From NCBI GenBank assembly GCA_963765725.1, contig CAVXXI010000003.1:124001-188000 (forward strand): 64,000 bases of DNA, in the 5' to 3' direction. A program made the translations under genes and the position numbers. This stretch comes from DASQEH01 sp963765725. GTDB taxonomy: Bacteria; Actinomycetota; Actinomycetes; Propionibacteriales; Nocardioidaceae. The stretch's first letter is position 1, and every line of letters starts with the position of its first letter. The notes beneath the pieces were generated by a model. That model had not been told where the DNA came from, made no database searches, and saw only the letters and a program-made list of their open reading frames with translations. This document shows positions 1 through 9,660 of the stretch, piece after piece.

Positions 1-119
1 CGTCGTACCCAGCGAGGGGTCGCTCCGTGTCCGCCGAGGACGGGGCTCGACCCCACGCTGGGTGCGCGTCCACTGCGGGACGGGCAGTATCAGGACGCAG
101 CTGCGACGCCGGTCGACAC

Positions 120-225
120 GACATCTCCGCCCACTCGAGGCGGCATTTGCGCCCACTCGACGACATCTCCGCCCACTCGAGGCGACAATTGCGCCCACTC
201 GACGCGACGTTTCCGCCCGGTCGAC
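120..225. repeat. Tandem array of about five 21-bp units downstream of hutI
   Basis: Five head-to-tail units of 21-22 bp share the core CGCCCACTCGA. Units 1 and 3 are identical and units 2 and 4 nearly so, which gives a 42-bp higher-order period. The fifth unit (204-225) is degraded to CGCCCGGTCGAC. The array starts just past the hutI stop and reads through the rest of the intergenic space. There are no unique spacers, so it is not a CRISPR array. The function is unknown; a terminator-like or folding role is possible. Confidence 0.8.
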
Positions 226-231
226 GGGGGG

Positions 232-1409
232 TCAGACGATGCGGCGACCGGCGGCGAAGACGGCGCTGACGAGGGGCACGCCGGGCCGGTAGGCCAGGTG
301 CACGTACGACGGCGCCGCCAGCACGCAGAAGTCGGCCCGCGCCCGGCCCGAGCTGCCCCACGTCGGTACGGCGCAGCGCCGCCGCCCCGCCGGCGGTCGC
401 TGACCACAGCGCCTCGGCCGGTGACATCCGCATCTCGCGCACGGCCAACGCGATGCACAGCGGCATCGACGACGAGTAGCACGACCCCGGGTTGCAGTCG
501 CTGGCGAGCGCCACGGTGACGCCGGCGTCGAGCAGCGCGCGCGCGTCGGGGTACGGCGAACGGGTGGAGAACTCGACGCCGGGAAGGAGGGTGGCCACGA
601 CGCCGGCGGCTCGTAGGTCGCTCGACGTCCGACCCGGTCAGCGTACGTGCAGTGGTCGGCCGAGGCGGCCCCGACCTCGCACGCCACCTTGACCCCCGGC
701 CCCGGCCCGAGCTGGTTCGCGTGGATCCTCGGAGCGAGGCCGGCCGCCATGCCCGGCACGGAGGATCGAGCGCGCCTGGTCCGCGTCGAAGGCACCGCGC
801 TCGCAGAAGACGTCGATCCATCGGGCGTGCGGGCGCGCGGCTTCCAGCATCGGGCCGGTCACCAGGTCGACGTACGCGTCCGGGTCGTCGTCGAACTCCG
901 GCGCGACGACGTGGGCGCCGAGGTATGTCGTCTCGCGGCGTGAACCCCGACGCGATCGCCAGCGCCCGGGCCTCGTCCTGCGCCGTGAGGCCGTACCCGC
1001 TCTTGATCTCCACCGTCGTCGTGCCCTGACGCTGCCATCTCGGCGACGAGCCGGGCCGTGTTCGCCGCCAGCACGTCATCGGGAGCCGCCCGGGTCGCGG
1101 CGACCGTGGTCGCGGATGCCGCCGGCCGAGTACGGCGTGCCCTCCATCCGCGCGGCGAACTCCGCAGAGCGGTCCCCGGCGAATACCAGATGGGCATGGC
1201 TGTCGACGAAGCCCGGTATGACCGCGGCGCCCTGCGACGTCGAACGCCTCGTCGGCCGCGGGAGCGTCTGCAGCGCTGCCGACCCACGCGACCCGGCCCT
1301 CCTCGAGGACCAGCGCGGCCCGCTCTACCAGCCCCAACCTGGACCCGTCGCCGAGCGACGGGTCGTTCGTGGTCAGCTCGCCGATGTTGTCGAGAAGGAC
1401 GGAGGTCAC
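232..1409 (-). pseudogene. hutI: Imidazolonepropionase, multiply frameshifted
   Basis: HutI hydrolyses imidazolone-5-propionate to N-formimidoyl-L-glutamate in histidine degradation. The start is GTG at 1409, behind GGAGGAG and in a GTGA overlap with the end of hutF. The stop is at 232, and the span of about 392 codons is the normal family length. Family-like sequence can be followed along the whole gene but only by changing frame about seven times. The N-terminus reads VTSVLLDNIGELTTND, the metal-binding segment PGFVDSHAHLVFAGD lies near 1165-1215, TVEIKSGYGLTAQDEA near 980-1010, IHANQLGPG near 715, and the C-terminal SYVHLAYRPGVPLVSAVF near 260-310. I saw no nonsense codon within the correct frames; all damage is by indels. 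It is either a decayed gene or a stretch of poor assembly; as read it cannot make an intact enzyme. Confidence 0.85.
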
Positions 1410-2734
1410 TGCTCCTCCGTCACTGCTCGTGACCGCGGCCGCGAGCCGGCGGCCGACGCCACCGCGGTCGAGCTCCACCTCGGAACCGCTCGCGACCACG
1501 GACGTGATGTCTGCGGCGGTCGCGGCGAACACCACCGAGTCGATGCCGCCGCCGGTTCCCGCGGTCCGCGGGCTCTCGGAGGTCGAACGTGACGAGGTCG
1601 GCCCACTGACCCGCCACGAGGCGGCCGGCGTCGTCGAAGCCGAGCGACGCGTGGCCGGTCTCGGTGGCGGCAGCCATCAGCTCCGCACCCGCCCAGGTGC
1701 CCCGGCGCGACGTCACCAGGCGAGTCGTCGAGCTCGACGCGCGCGCATCTCCTCGAAGATGTCGACGACGGCATGGCTGTCGGAGCCGAGGGTAAGCGCC
1801 GCGCCCGCGTCGGCCAGCTCGCGGGCGGGCCCGACCCCGTCGGCGAGGTCGCGCTCGGTCGTCGGGCAGAACGCCACGTAACCGCCGGCCTTGCCCACGT
1901 CGGCGATGTCGTCGCCGGTCAGGTGGGTGGCGTGGACCGCCGTCGTCCGGCTGTCCAGCGCGCCCGCGTCCCGCAGCAGCCGGGTCGGCGTACAGCCGTG
2001 CCGCGTCAGGCACGCCTCGTTCTCGGCCACCTGCTCGGACAGGTGGACGTGGAGGGGCGCGGCTGCGTCGCAGCCCCGCGACCACGCCGAGATCCTCGCG
2101 CACCCACGGCCCGTACGGAGTGGATCGCGCTGCCGACGACGATCCCGGCGTCACCCCCGGCACCCAGCGCGCCCGCCCGGGCCGCCCACGCGTCGACGGT
2201 CCCGTCACTGAACCTGCACCTGCACCCCGAGCGGCGGCGCCCCGAACCCCGACGAGAGATAGCACGTGTCCAGCAGCGCGATGCGCAGCCCGGCGTCGCG
2301 CGCAGCCGCGACCACCGCGAGCCCCATCGCGTTGGGGTCGGCGTACCGGCCCCCGGCGGGACCATGGTGCAGGTAGTGGAACTCGCCGACCGCGGTGATC
2401 CCGGCCGGCGCCATCTCCGCGTACGCCGCCGACGCGAGCTCGTAGTAGGTGTCCGGGTCGAGGCGCGCGGCGAGTGCGTACATCGGCGTCGCGCCAGGTC
2501 CAGAAGCTGCCTCCCGACGCCTGCTGCGTACGTCCGCGCAGGGCGCGGTGGAACGCGTGGCTGTGGCAGTTCGCGAAGCCCGGGACCGTCAGGCCCGGCA
2601 GGCGGACGGAGCCGGCGGGTGCGGAGGGCGTGCGGGACGATCGACGCGATCCGGGGTCCACGTGTCTCCACCACGAGTCCGTCGACGACCTCACCAGCCT
2701 CGACCAGGGCGCGCTCGCACCAGTACGTCGTCAT
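1406..2734 (-). pseudogene. hutF: Formimidoylglutamate deiminase, multiply frameshifted
   Basis: HutF deiminates N-formimidoyl-L-glutamate to N-formyl-L-glutamate, the step after HutI in the five-step route. The start ATG at 2734 overlaps the preceding M20 gene by four bases (ATGA), and the stop overlaps the hutI start. Recognisable pieces in shifting frames are the N-terminus MTTYWCERALVEAGEVVDG, the metal-binding GFANCHSHAFHRALRG near 2545-2590, EMAPAGITAVGEFHYLHHG near 2365-2420, AVHATHLTGDDIADVGKAGG near 1890-1945, ALTLGSDSHAVVDIFEEMR near 1750-1800, and a C-terminal ADLVTFDLREP. At least five indels separate them. The order M20-hutF-hutI matches the Streptomyces hut cluster. Not functional as read. 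Confidence 0.85.
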
Positions 2735-3969
2735 GTCGTGAGCTCTCCAGGACGGTCGCGAGCGCTTCGACTCCCTCGAGGCAGTCGTCCGTCGACGCGC
2801 ACTCCTCCGGCGAGTGGGAGATGCCGGTGGGGTTGCGGACGAACAGCATCGCCGAGCGGGACTCCGGCCAGCTGCAGGATGGCGGCGTCGTGGCCGGCCC
2901 CGGTCGGGATCACGGGGGCGTCGTCGAGGACCTGCGCCAGCCGACGGGCCAGGTCGGCGTCGAAGGCGACCGTCGGCGAGACGGACTCCTGCGTCACGAC
3001 CAGCGCCGTACCGTCCCGGCCGGCACGCTCGCTCACCCTGGCGCGTCACCGTCTCGACGAGCGAGGCGACGGCCCGGGCGTCCTCGCCGCGGGCGTCGAG
3101 CCACGCCGACACACGCTCGGGGATCGCGTTCGTGGCGTTGGGCTCCACGGCGACCCTGCCGAACGTCGCCCGCGTCCCCGCCAACCGCGCCTGCTTGTTG
3201 GCGGCCAGTGCCGTCATGGCATAGGTGAGCATCGGGTCGTGCCGGTCCTCCATGCGGGTGGCTCCGGCATGGTTGGGCTCGCCGGTGAAGTCGAACCGCC
3301 AGCGGCCGTGCGCCCAGCTCGTCGAGGCGACCGCCACCGCTCGCCCGCGGTCCACCAGGTCGCGCCCCTGCTCCACGTGCAGCTCGACGAACGCGTCGAC
3401 GTCGTCGAGCAGCGACGAGCGGCCGAGCCTGGGCTCGTGGCCGGCGGCGGACATCGCATCGACGAGGTATGTGCCCGCGCGGTCGCGCAGGCGGCCCGCC
3501 TCCTCCGGCGAGATGAGACCGGTCGCCAGCCGCGACCCCAGGCAGGCGACACCGAACCGCGAGCCCTCCTCCTCGACGAACAGCGCGACTCCCACCGGCC
3601 GGGACGGTACGACGCCGCGCTCGCGCAGCCGGTCGATCGCGGCGAAGGAGGAGACGACGCCGAGCGGGCCGTCGTACGCACCGCCGTTGTCCACCGAGTC
3701 CAGGTGCGACCCGACCAAAATGCCCCGCAGGGCGCCGGCCGAGGTGGCAGCGGGCTGCCCGGGTCGATCCGCCGGCTCGGGCGGCCGCCACCAGGCCACG
3801 GCATTGCCCTGGCCGTCCGTCTCGACGTCGAGATGCCGGCGCCGGCCTCCTCGAGGTACCAGGCGGCGCACTCGCGCTCCGCGGAGCCGAACGGCGAGCG
3901 CCGGTAGCCACCCGTGGCCCGGTCACGGCCGATCGGCAGCAGATCGCTCCACATCCGCTCGAACGTCAC
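2731..3969 (-). pseudogene. Allantoate amidohydrolase / N-carbamoyl-L-amino acid hydrolase (M20), frameshifted
   Basis: This is an M20-family metallo-amidohydrolase of the type that sits between hutU and hutF in actinobacteria; it may act there on N-formyl-glutamate, which is inference. The GTG start at 3969 gives MTFERMWSDLLPIGRD. After a frame change near 3840 the frame runs through the metal-site motifs GSHLDSVDNGGAYDGPLGV, LFVEEEGSRF and ELHVEQGRDL, then breaks near 3040. The next piece has PVIPTGAGHDAAILQLAGVP, and a single extra base near 2861 separates it from SAMLFVRNPTGISHSPEEC. The spanned length (about 413 codons) is normal. The first gene of this strand block has no hutU upstream; instead the polysaccharide locus begins divergently at 4094. 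Confidence 0.85.
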
Positions 3970-4093
3970 CTCAGCAATATGTCAGAAGGCAGCCCCCGCG
4001 TAGCGGACGGGAGAAGCACGGCCCGGGTCCCGTGTGACAATGGCCCTCGCCCCCCGCGGGGCGGGGATGACGCACTTCTCACGAGAGGGAGCC

Positions 4094-6130
4094 GTGCCGA
4101 TCCGACTGCGCCTGCTGCTCGCGAGCGTCCTGATGCTCTTCCTCGAGCTGTCGCTCATCCGCTGGTCGGGCGCCCAGGTCGTCCACCTGAGCTACTTCAG
4201 CAACTTCGTGCTGCTCGGCTCGTTCCTCGGCATCGGCCTCGGCTTCCTCCGGGCCGGCCGGCCGGGACGGGGGGCGCCGTACTACTCCCCCGTCGCCCTC
4301 CTCGCGCTCGTCGGGTTCCTCTCCGCCTACCCGGTCGCCGTCGACCGCAACGACGCCTCGGTCATCTTCTTCACCAGCCTCAGCACGACCGGCCCACCCA
4401 TCTGGGTGACCCTGCCCCTCATCTTCGCGTCGGTCGCCGCGATCATGGCCGGCCCGGGAGAGCTCGTCGCGGACTGCTTCACCGCGCTACCTCGGCTGGA
4501 CGCCTATCGCCTCGACCTGGGCGGCTCCCTGATCGGCATCACGGCCTTCACCTTGTGCTCCTTCGCCGGGATGCCCCCGCTGGTGTGGTTCGGCATCGTC
4601 GCCGTGCTCTTCGTCGTGCTGCTCGGACCGGGCGGTACCTCGGTGTCCATCCCCCTGCTCGTGGCCACGGTCGCGATGTTCGCCTACCCCCTCGTCCACG
4701 ACAAGGGAGTCTTCTGGTCCCCCTACTACGAGGTCTCGACCTTCCAGCAGGACGACGGCAACGGCGGCACCGAATGGCAGGTGTACGTCAACGGCATCCC
4801 GCACCAGCGGCTGACGACGGCCGCCACGCGACTGAAGGAGGAGCCCTTCTACGACGAGCCGTACCGACGCATCCCACGTGTACCGAAGCAGGTGCTGATC
4901 GTCGGCGCCGGGACCGGGACCGACGTGGCGATCGCCCTGTCGCACGGCGTCCAGCACGTCGACGCCGTGGAGATCGACCCGACCCTCTTGCAGTTCGGCC
5001 GTGAGCACGACCCCGACCACGCGTACCAGGACCCGAGGGTGACGACATACGTCAACGACGGACGGGCGTTCCTCGAGCGGACGAACCACACGTACGACCT
5101 GATCCTGTTCGCGCTGCCCGACTCCCTGACGCTCGTGTCCGGCGCCAGCGCACTGCGGCTGGAGAGCTACCTGTTCACCGAGCAGGCGATCGCGTCGGCA
5201 CGGGACCACCTCGCTCCCGGCGGGGCGTTCTCGATGTACAACTTCTACCGGGAGCCGTGGCTCGTCGACCGGTTGGGCAACACCCTGTACACCGCGTTCG
5301 GACATCCGCCGTGCATCCTGTCCGACCCGCAGGCGATCTCCCTGGCCGTCTTCGTCGTCGGCCTGACCCGCTCGGACCAGGACTGCGCCGCCACCTGGCA
5401 GCCGAGCGCCTCCGCACCGAAGCCGTCCACCGACGACCACCCGTTCCTTTACGTGGAGGACGGCGCCGGCCTGTTCGGCATACCGGGCATCTACCTCGTC
5501 GTGCTCGGCCTCATCCTCGCCTTCAGCATCGTCGCGATCGGAGCAGTCGGCGGCGCGGCGCAGGTGCGGACGATGTGGCGCTACCGCGACCTGTTCCTGC
5601 TTGGTTCGGCCTTTCTGTTGCTGGAGACGAAGAACGTCACCGGGTTCGCGCTGTACTTCGGTACGACGTGGCTGGTCAACGCCCTCGTCTTCGCTGGGGT
5701 CCTGGTAGCGGTGCTCGCGGCCGTGGAGCTGACCCGCCGGTTCGAGGTGCCGCCGCTGCGGACGATGTACGCCGTGCTGTTCGGCGGGCTGCTTCTCGCC
5801 TGGCTCGTGCCCACGTCGCTGGTGCTCTCCCTGGCGCTCGTGCCGCGGCTCGTCGTCGCCTTGGTGCTGGCGTTCGTCCCGATCATGGCCGCCAACGTGA
5901 TCTTCGCGAAGCGCTTCGAGACCACCGCAGACCCGACGACAGCCTTCGGCGCGAACCTGCTGGGGGCGATGCTGGGCGGGTGCCTGGAGTACCTGGCCCT
6001 CGCCACCGGCTACCGGGCGCTGCTGATCGTCTGCGCCGCCCTGTACCTGGCGGCATACTTCGTGATGCCTCGGGGTGAGCGTGTCGCACCCGGGCGCTCG
6101 AGTCGCCTGGTGGTCTCCCGGAAAGGGTAG
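4094..6130 (+). CDS. Polytopic membrane protein with spermidine-synthase-like domain
   Basis: A 678-residue integral membrane protein built as three parts: a block of hydrophobic segments (about residues 5-230), a cytosolic class I SAM-type Rossmann domain of the spermidine synthase superfamily (VLIVGAGTGTDVAIAL near residue 266, acidic VEIDP near 293, LILFALPDS near 340), and a second membrane block (about 465-665). GTG 4094 was chosen because GAGAGGGAGCC precedes it; an in-frame GTG at 4034 lies upstream without such a site. Similar multi-spanning aminopropyltransferase-like proteins are common in bacteria, but their substrates are mostly unknown. It is followed after 2 bp by the nitroreductase, so the two are probably co-transcribed. 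Its role in the polysaccharide locus is unclear. Confidence 0.75.
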   Translation: MPIRLRLLLASVLMLFLELSLIRWSGAQVVHLSYFSNFVLLGSFLGIGLGFLRAGRPGRGAPYYSPVALLALVGFLSAYPVAVDRNDASVIFFTSLSTTGPPIWVTLPLIFASVAAIMAGPGELVADCFTALPRLDAYRLDLGGSLIGITAFTLCSFAGMPPLVWFGIVAVLFVVLLGPGGTSVSIPLLVATVAMFAYPLVHDKGVFWSPYYEVSTFQQDDGNGGTEWQVYVNGIPHQRLTTAATRLKEEPFYDEPYRRIPRVPKQVLIVGAGTGTDVAIALSHGVQHVDAVEIDPTLLQFGREHDPDHAYQDPRVTTYVNDGRAFLERTNHTYDLILFALPDSLTLVSGASALRLESYLFTEQAIASARDHLAPGGAFSMYNFYREPWLVDRLGNTLYTAFGHPPCILSDPQAISLAVFVVGLTRSDQDCAATWQPSASAPKPSTDDHPFLYVEDGAGLFGIPGIYLVVLGLILAFSIVAIGAVGGAAQVRTMWRYRDLFLLGSAFLLLETKNVTGFALYFGTTWLVNALVFAGVLVAVLAAVELTRRFEVPPLRTMYAVLFGGLLLAWLVPTSLVLSLALVPRLVVALVLAFVPIMAANVIFAKRFETTADPTTAFGANLLGAMLGGCLEYLALATGYRALLIVCAALYLAAYFVMPRGERVAPGRSSRLVVSRKG

Positions 6131-6132
6131 AG

Positions 6133-6729
6133 ATGGAGTTCCAGCGCGTCGTGGCCCGCCGCCGGATGGTACGCAACTACAGCGACCGTGCCGTCGACCC
6201 CGCTGCGGTCGACCGGATCCTGTCGAACGCGCTGCACGCGCCGAGTGCGGGCTTCAGCCAGGGCTGGGCCTTTCTGCTCCTCGACGACGAACAGACGGTG
6301 GCCCGGTTCTGGACCTGTACGACACCGGAAGGCGACGGTGTGGACGCCTGGTCCGAGGGCATGCGCCGGGCGCCGGTCATCGTCGTGCCCCTCTCGTGCA
6401 AGCGGGAGTACCTGGAGCGGTACGCCGCGCCGGACAAGGGCTGGACGGACATGGACGAGTCGCACTGGCCGGTGCCCTACTGGGACATCGACACCGGCAT
6501 GGCCGCGTTGCTCATGCTGCTCACGGTGACCGACGAGGACCTCGGGGCGTGCTTCTTCGGCATCCCGCCGGGGATGATCGCGCCGTTCCGCGCCGAGTTC
6601 GGGGTTCCCGACGACTACCTGCCCATCGGGGCCCTCTCGATCGGGCACCGGGCCGAGGACCGCCCCTCGCCGTCGCTGAAGCGCGGACGGCGCAGCACCG
6701 ACGAGGTCGTGCACCACTCGCGCTGGTGA
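6133..6729 (+). CDS. Nitroreductase family protein
   Basis: A 198-residue FMN-dependent nitroreductase-fold protein. The N-terminal RRRMVRNYSDRAVDPAAVDR with following LHAPSAGFSQGWAF is the flavin-binding signature of the family, and the C-terminal half carries GACFFGIPPG and LPIGALSIGHR, which close the flavin site. It has no signal peptide or membrane segment and is therefore cytosolic. The start ATG lies 2 bp after the upstream stop with GGAAAGGG in front, which implies translational coupling to the spermidine-synthase-like membrane protein. The substrate cannot be predicted; the family reduces nitro, enone and flavin substrates with NAD(P)H. Confidence 0.85.
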   Translation: MEFQRVVARRRMVRNYSDRAVDPAAVDRILSNALHAPSAGFSQGWAFLLLDDEQTVARFWTCTTPEGDGVDAWSEGMRRAPVIVVPLSCKREYLERYAAPDKGWTDMDESHWPVPYWDIDTGMAALLMLLTVTDEDLGACFFGIPPGMIAPFRAEFGVPDDYLPIGALSIGHRAEDRPSPSLKRGRRSTDEVVHHSRW

Positions 6730-6892
6730 GGCCGCGGCAACTTCTCGATGTGCCGTACTTTCGCTCCGCGCGACAGTAGGGTCACTCAGAGCAGGCGCGT
6801 GCGGTCCACGCCGGGTCCGTTCGTGCCGGTCGACCCCGAAGCGACGCCGTGGACCTCGCGGTCACCAGACGACAGGGCAGGTTGGACATCTC

Positions 6893-8815
6893 GTGACAGG
6901 GCAGCGTCTCCGTGTGGTGTACATCGCCGGCGCGGGGCGGTCCGGCAGCACCCTCGTCGAGCGCACCCTCGGCGCCATCTCGGGGTGGGTCAACATCGGC
7001 GAGATGATCGAGCTGATCCGCAAGCCGTCGGTCGCGGACGAGCTCGCCGGCTGCGGTGAGCCCTTCCGCACGTGCGAGTTCTGGTCCGAGGTCGGTCGGA
7101 TCGCCTTCGGGTCCTGGTCGCCCGAGCTGCTCCACCACATCGGCCGGCTGCAGCAGACCGTCTCGAGGCAGCGCTACGTGCCGAAGCTCTTCCTGGCCGG
7201 CGTCGGGGGCAGTCACGGGTCGTCGGCGTTCACCCGAGCCCTGTGCGAGTACGGGGACTTCTACCGCGCCCTGTACGACGCCGTCGCCGAGGTGTCGGGC
7301 GCGGAGGTCGTCGTCGACGCCAGCAAGGGCCCGGGCCAGGCGCTGGCTCTGCAGCGGATCGGCGCCCCCGTCAGCCTGCTCCACCTCGTGCGGGACCCGC
7401 GCGGCGTCGCCTACTCCTGGGCGAAGACGCAGGTCGACCGCCCCCACGGCGGGCAGGGCGCGGTCATGGGCGTGCACACCGTTCGCCACTCGGCCTCGAT
7501 CTGGGCCGCCTTCCAGGCCGAGATCGCGGTCATCCGGCCGGCCTTCGAGCACTCCGCCCTGATGCGCTACGAGGACTTCGTCGACGACCCCCGCGGCCAG
7601 CTCACGTCGATGCTCCGGCAGCTCGAGCTCGAGCCGTACGTCTCGGGCCTCGGCCACGTGCAGCGCGACTCCGTCGTCTTGTCGCAGTCGCACGGCATCG
7701 CCGGGAACCCGTCGCGCTTCCAGCACGGGACCGTACGCCTGCGGCTCGACGAGGCCTGGCACTCCAGGCTGTCGGGCAGGGACTTCCGACTCGTGACCGC
7801 GATCACGGCACCGTGGCTGCTTAGGTACGGCTACCCCCTGCGGGTCGACCACGCGCCGCCCGCACCGGCGCCCGTCCACGCCGCGGCGGAGGTGACGGAC
7901 TGGCCGGCCGTGAGTGTCGTGCTGCCGACGCGCGGGCGCCCCGAGCTGCTGCGCGAGGCAGTGGTCTCCGTCATCGACCAGGACTACGTCGGGCCGATCG
8001 AGCTCGTCGTGGTCCACGACCAGGAGGAGCCGATGACCGAGCTCAAGGAGCTCGCCACGGCCAACCGCTCGATCGCCCTCGTCGAGAACACGCATACAAG
8101 GGGACTCGCCGGCGCCCGCAACAGCGGCCTCGAGCACGTCACGTCGCAGTTCGTCGCGTCGTGCGACGACGACGACTTCTGGGACCTCGACAAGCTGCGT
8201 CTGCAGATGGACCGCATGCTCGCCGAGCCCGACCTCGTCGTCCTGGGCGCGGGTATCCGGCTGCTGATGGAGGCCGGCCGGGTGGTCGAGTGGCCCGGCG
8301 ACGCGCCGGTCGTGACGCGCGCCGACCTGCTGGCCCGACGGCGCAAGGAGCTGCACTCCTCTACGCTGCTGATGCGACGAAGCCTCTTCGACGAGATCGG
8401 CGGCTACGACGAGGCGCTGCCCAGCAGCTACGCCGAGGACTACGAGCTCCTGCTCCGGGCCGTGGAGGTCGGCCGCATCGGCGTCGTCAACACTCCACTG
8501 GCCTCGATCCGCAAGTACAACGCGTCATGGTTCCGCGAGCGGGCGGAGGTCGTCGCCGAGGCGCTCGAGTACCTGCTCCGGACGCATCCCCAGATCGCGG
8601 AGTCGCGCCCGGGGCACGCGCGCGTCCTCGGTCAGATCGCCTTCGCCCGGTCGCTCATGGGCCAGCGCAGCCGGGCGCTGCGCCTCGCGGCCCGCGCCTT
8701 CGCCCGGTGGCCGGTCGCGCCGCACGCCGCCCTGGCGGTCGCTCACACCGTGACGGGCGTCGACCCCCGACTGCTGCTGGCGTCGGCACGCAAAGCCGGC
8801 CGCGGGATCACGTGA
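6893..8815 (+). CDS. Sulfotransferase-glycosyltransferase family 2 fusion protein
   Basis: This 640-residue protein has two catalytic domains. Residues 1 to about 320 are a PAPS-dependent sulfotransferase: the 5'-phosphosulfate loop is YIAGAGRSGSTLVERTLG near residue 5-20 and the 3'-phosphate-binding segment is LVRDPRGVAYSW near 164. Residues about 335-560 are a GT-A glycosyltransferase of family 2, beginning VSVVLPTRGRPELL, with an acidic DDDDFW metal site near 424 and the acceptor-side YAEDYELLLRA. A helical tail follows. No signal peptide or membrane segment is visible, so it should act on the cytosolic face on a lipid-linked or nucleotide-sugar substrate. It is the first gene of a run of tightly overlapping genes. 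Adding a sugar and sulfating it in one polypeptide is inference from the fusion. The GTG start has only a weak ribosome site. Confidence 0.85.
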   Translation: MTGQRLRVVYIAGAGRSGSTLVERTLGAISGWVNIGEMIELIRKPSVADELAGCGEPFRTCEFWSEVGRIAFGSWSPELLHHIGRLQQTVSRQRYVPKLFLAGVGGSHGSSAFTRALCEYGDFYRALYDAVAEVSGAEVVVDASKGPGQALALQRIGAPVSLLHLVRDPRGVAYSWAKTQVDRPHGGQGAVMGVHTVRHSASIWAAFQAEIAVIRPAFEHSALMRYEDFVDDPRGQLTSMLRQLELEPYVSGLGHVQRDSVVLSQSHGIAGNPSRFQHGTVRLRLDEAWHSRLSGRDFRLVTAITAPWLLRYGYPLRVDHAPPAPAPVHAAAEVTDWPAVSVVLPTRGRPELLREAVVSVIDQDYVGPIELVVVHDQEEPMTELKELATANRSIALVENTHTRGLAGARNSGLEHVTSQFVASCDDDDFWDLDKLRLQMDRMLAEPDLVVLGAGIRLLMEAGRVVEWPGDAPVVTRADLLARRRKELHSSTLLMRRSLFDEIGGYDEALPSSYAEDYELLLRAVEVGRIGVVNTPLASIRKYNASWFRERAEVVAEALEYLLRTHPQIAESRPGHARVLGQIAFARSLMGQRSRALRLAARAFARWPVAPHAALAVAHTVTGVDPRLLLASARKAGRGIT

Positions 8816-8820
8816 CAGAC

Positions 8821-9660
8821 ATGACCCGACTCCCCAACTTCCTCTTCATCGGCCCCGACAAGGCCGGGTCGTCGTGGCTGCACGACGTGCTCATCGAGCA
8901 CCCGGACATCTACCTGACGCCGGCCAAAGACCTGTATTTCTTCGACCGGTACTTCGACAAGGGCGTCGACTGGTACGCACACCACTTCGCCAGGGCGGGC
9001 GAGCAGAAGATCGTGGGCGAGGTCTGCCAGGACTACCTCTTCCACCCGATGGCGGCCGAACGCATCTCGCAGGTCCTCCATGCCCCGCGGTTCATGGTCA
9101 CGCTCCGGGACCCCGTCGACCGGGCTTTCTCGTCGTACCTCTACATGCTGAAGATGGGCGAGACGCCGGGCACGTTCGCACAGGCCCTCGAGACCCGCCC
9201 GGAGCTGCTCGACCACGGTCGCTACGGCACGGGCCTGGCCCGGTTCGCGGAGCGCTTCGGAGACGAAAGCGTGTACGTCGCCGTGTTCGACGATCTGGGG
9301 GCTGATCCGCGCCTGTTCATGGAGCGCCTGCTGTCGTGGCTCGGCGTGGCGCCGTTCGAGCTGAGCGACGAGCTGCTGTCCGCGCGGCTCCCGGCGAGTG
9401 AGTCGCGGTCGGCGATACTGGCCCGGCTGGTCCGACGGGCCAGCGTGTGGACGCGGGAGCGCAACGGCGCCGAGATCGTGGGTCGGGTGAAGCGGGCACG
9501 GCTGGTGCAGCAGGTCCTGTACCGCCGGCTCGAGGAGAAACCCCGGCTCCTCCCGGCCGACGTCGCGCTCATCCGGTCGGCGCTGAAGAGCGAGCTGGTC
9601 ATGGTGGAGCAGCGTTTCGGCGTCGACCTGCGGCGACAATGGGGGTGGGACGAGGCATGA
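8821..9660 (+). CDS. PAPS-dependent sulfotransferase
   Basis: A 279-residue sulfotransferase. The N-terminal FLFIGPDKAGSSWLHDVL is the phosphosulfate-binding loop (the usual R-S-G-T/S-T is changed to K-A-G-S-S), and VTLRDPVDRAFSSYLYML near residue 92 is the 3'-phosphate-binding element with the conserved Arg and Ser. EHPDIYLTPAKDLYFFDRYF matches the bacterial heparan-sulfotransferase-like branch. It is cytosolic by sequence. ATG 8821 is preferred; an in-frame GTG at 8812 would overlap the previous stop by four bases and is equally possible. The stop overlaps the next gene as ATGA. This is the second of three sulfotransferase domains in the cluster, which argues for a polysaccharide sulfated at more than one position. 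Confidence 0.85.
   Translation: MTRLPNFLFIGPDKAGSSWLHDVLIEHPDIYLTPAKDLYFFDRYFDKGVDWYAHHFARAGEQKIVGEVCQDYLFHPMAAERISQVLHAPRFMVTLRDPVDRAFSSYLYMLKMGETPGTFAQALETRPELLDHGRYGTGLARFAERFGDESVYVAVFDDLGADPRLFMERLLSWLGVAPFELSDELLSARLPASESRSAILARLVRRASVWTRERNGAEIVGRVKRARLVQQVLYRRLEEKPRLLPADVALIRSALKSELVMVEQRFGVDLRRQWGWDEA

Noticed and set aside
120..225. CRISPR-like repeats
   Set aside because: Units are directly adjacent with no spacers, they drift in sequence, and no cas genes are in the window. The same applies to 37980-38290.
6782..8356. A 524-codon open frame on the minus strand opposite the sulfotransferase-GT2 gene
   Set aside because: Mirror frame of a high-GC gene: no start context, no family motifs and low-complexity composition. 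The same applies to other long antisense frames, for example 9222-10676 and 16057-18255.
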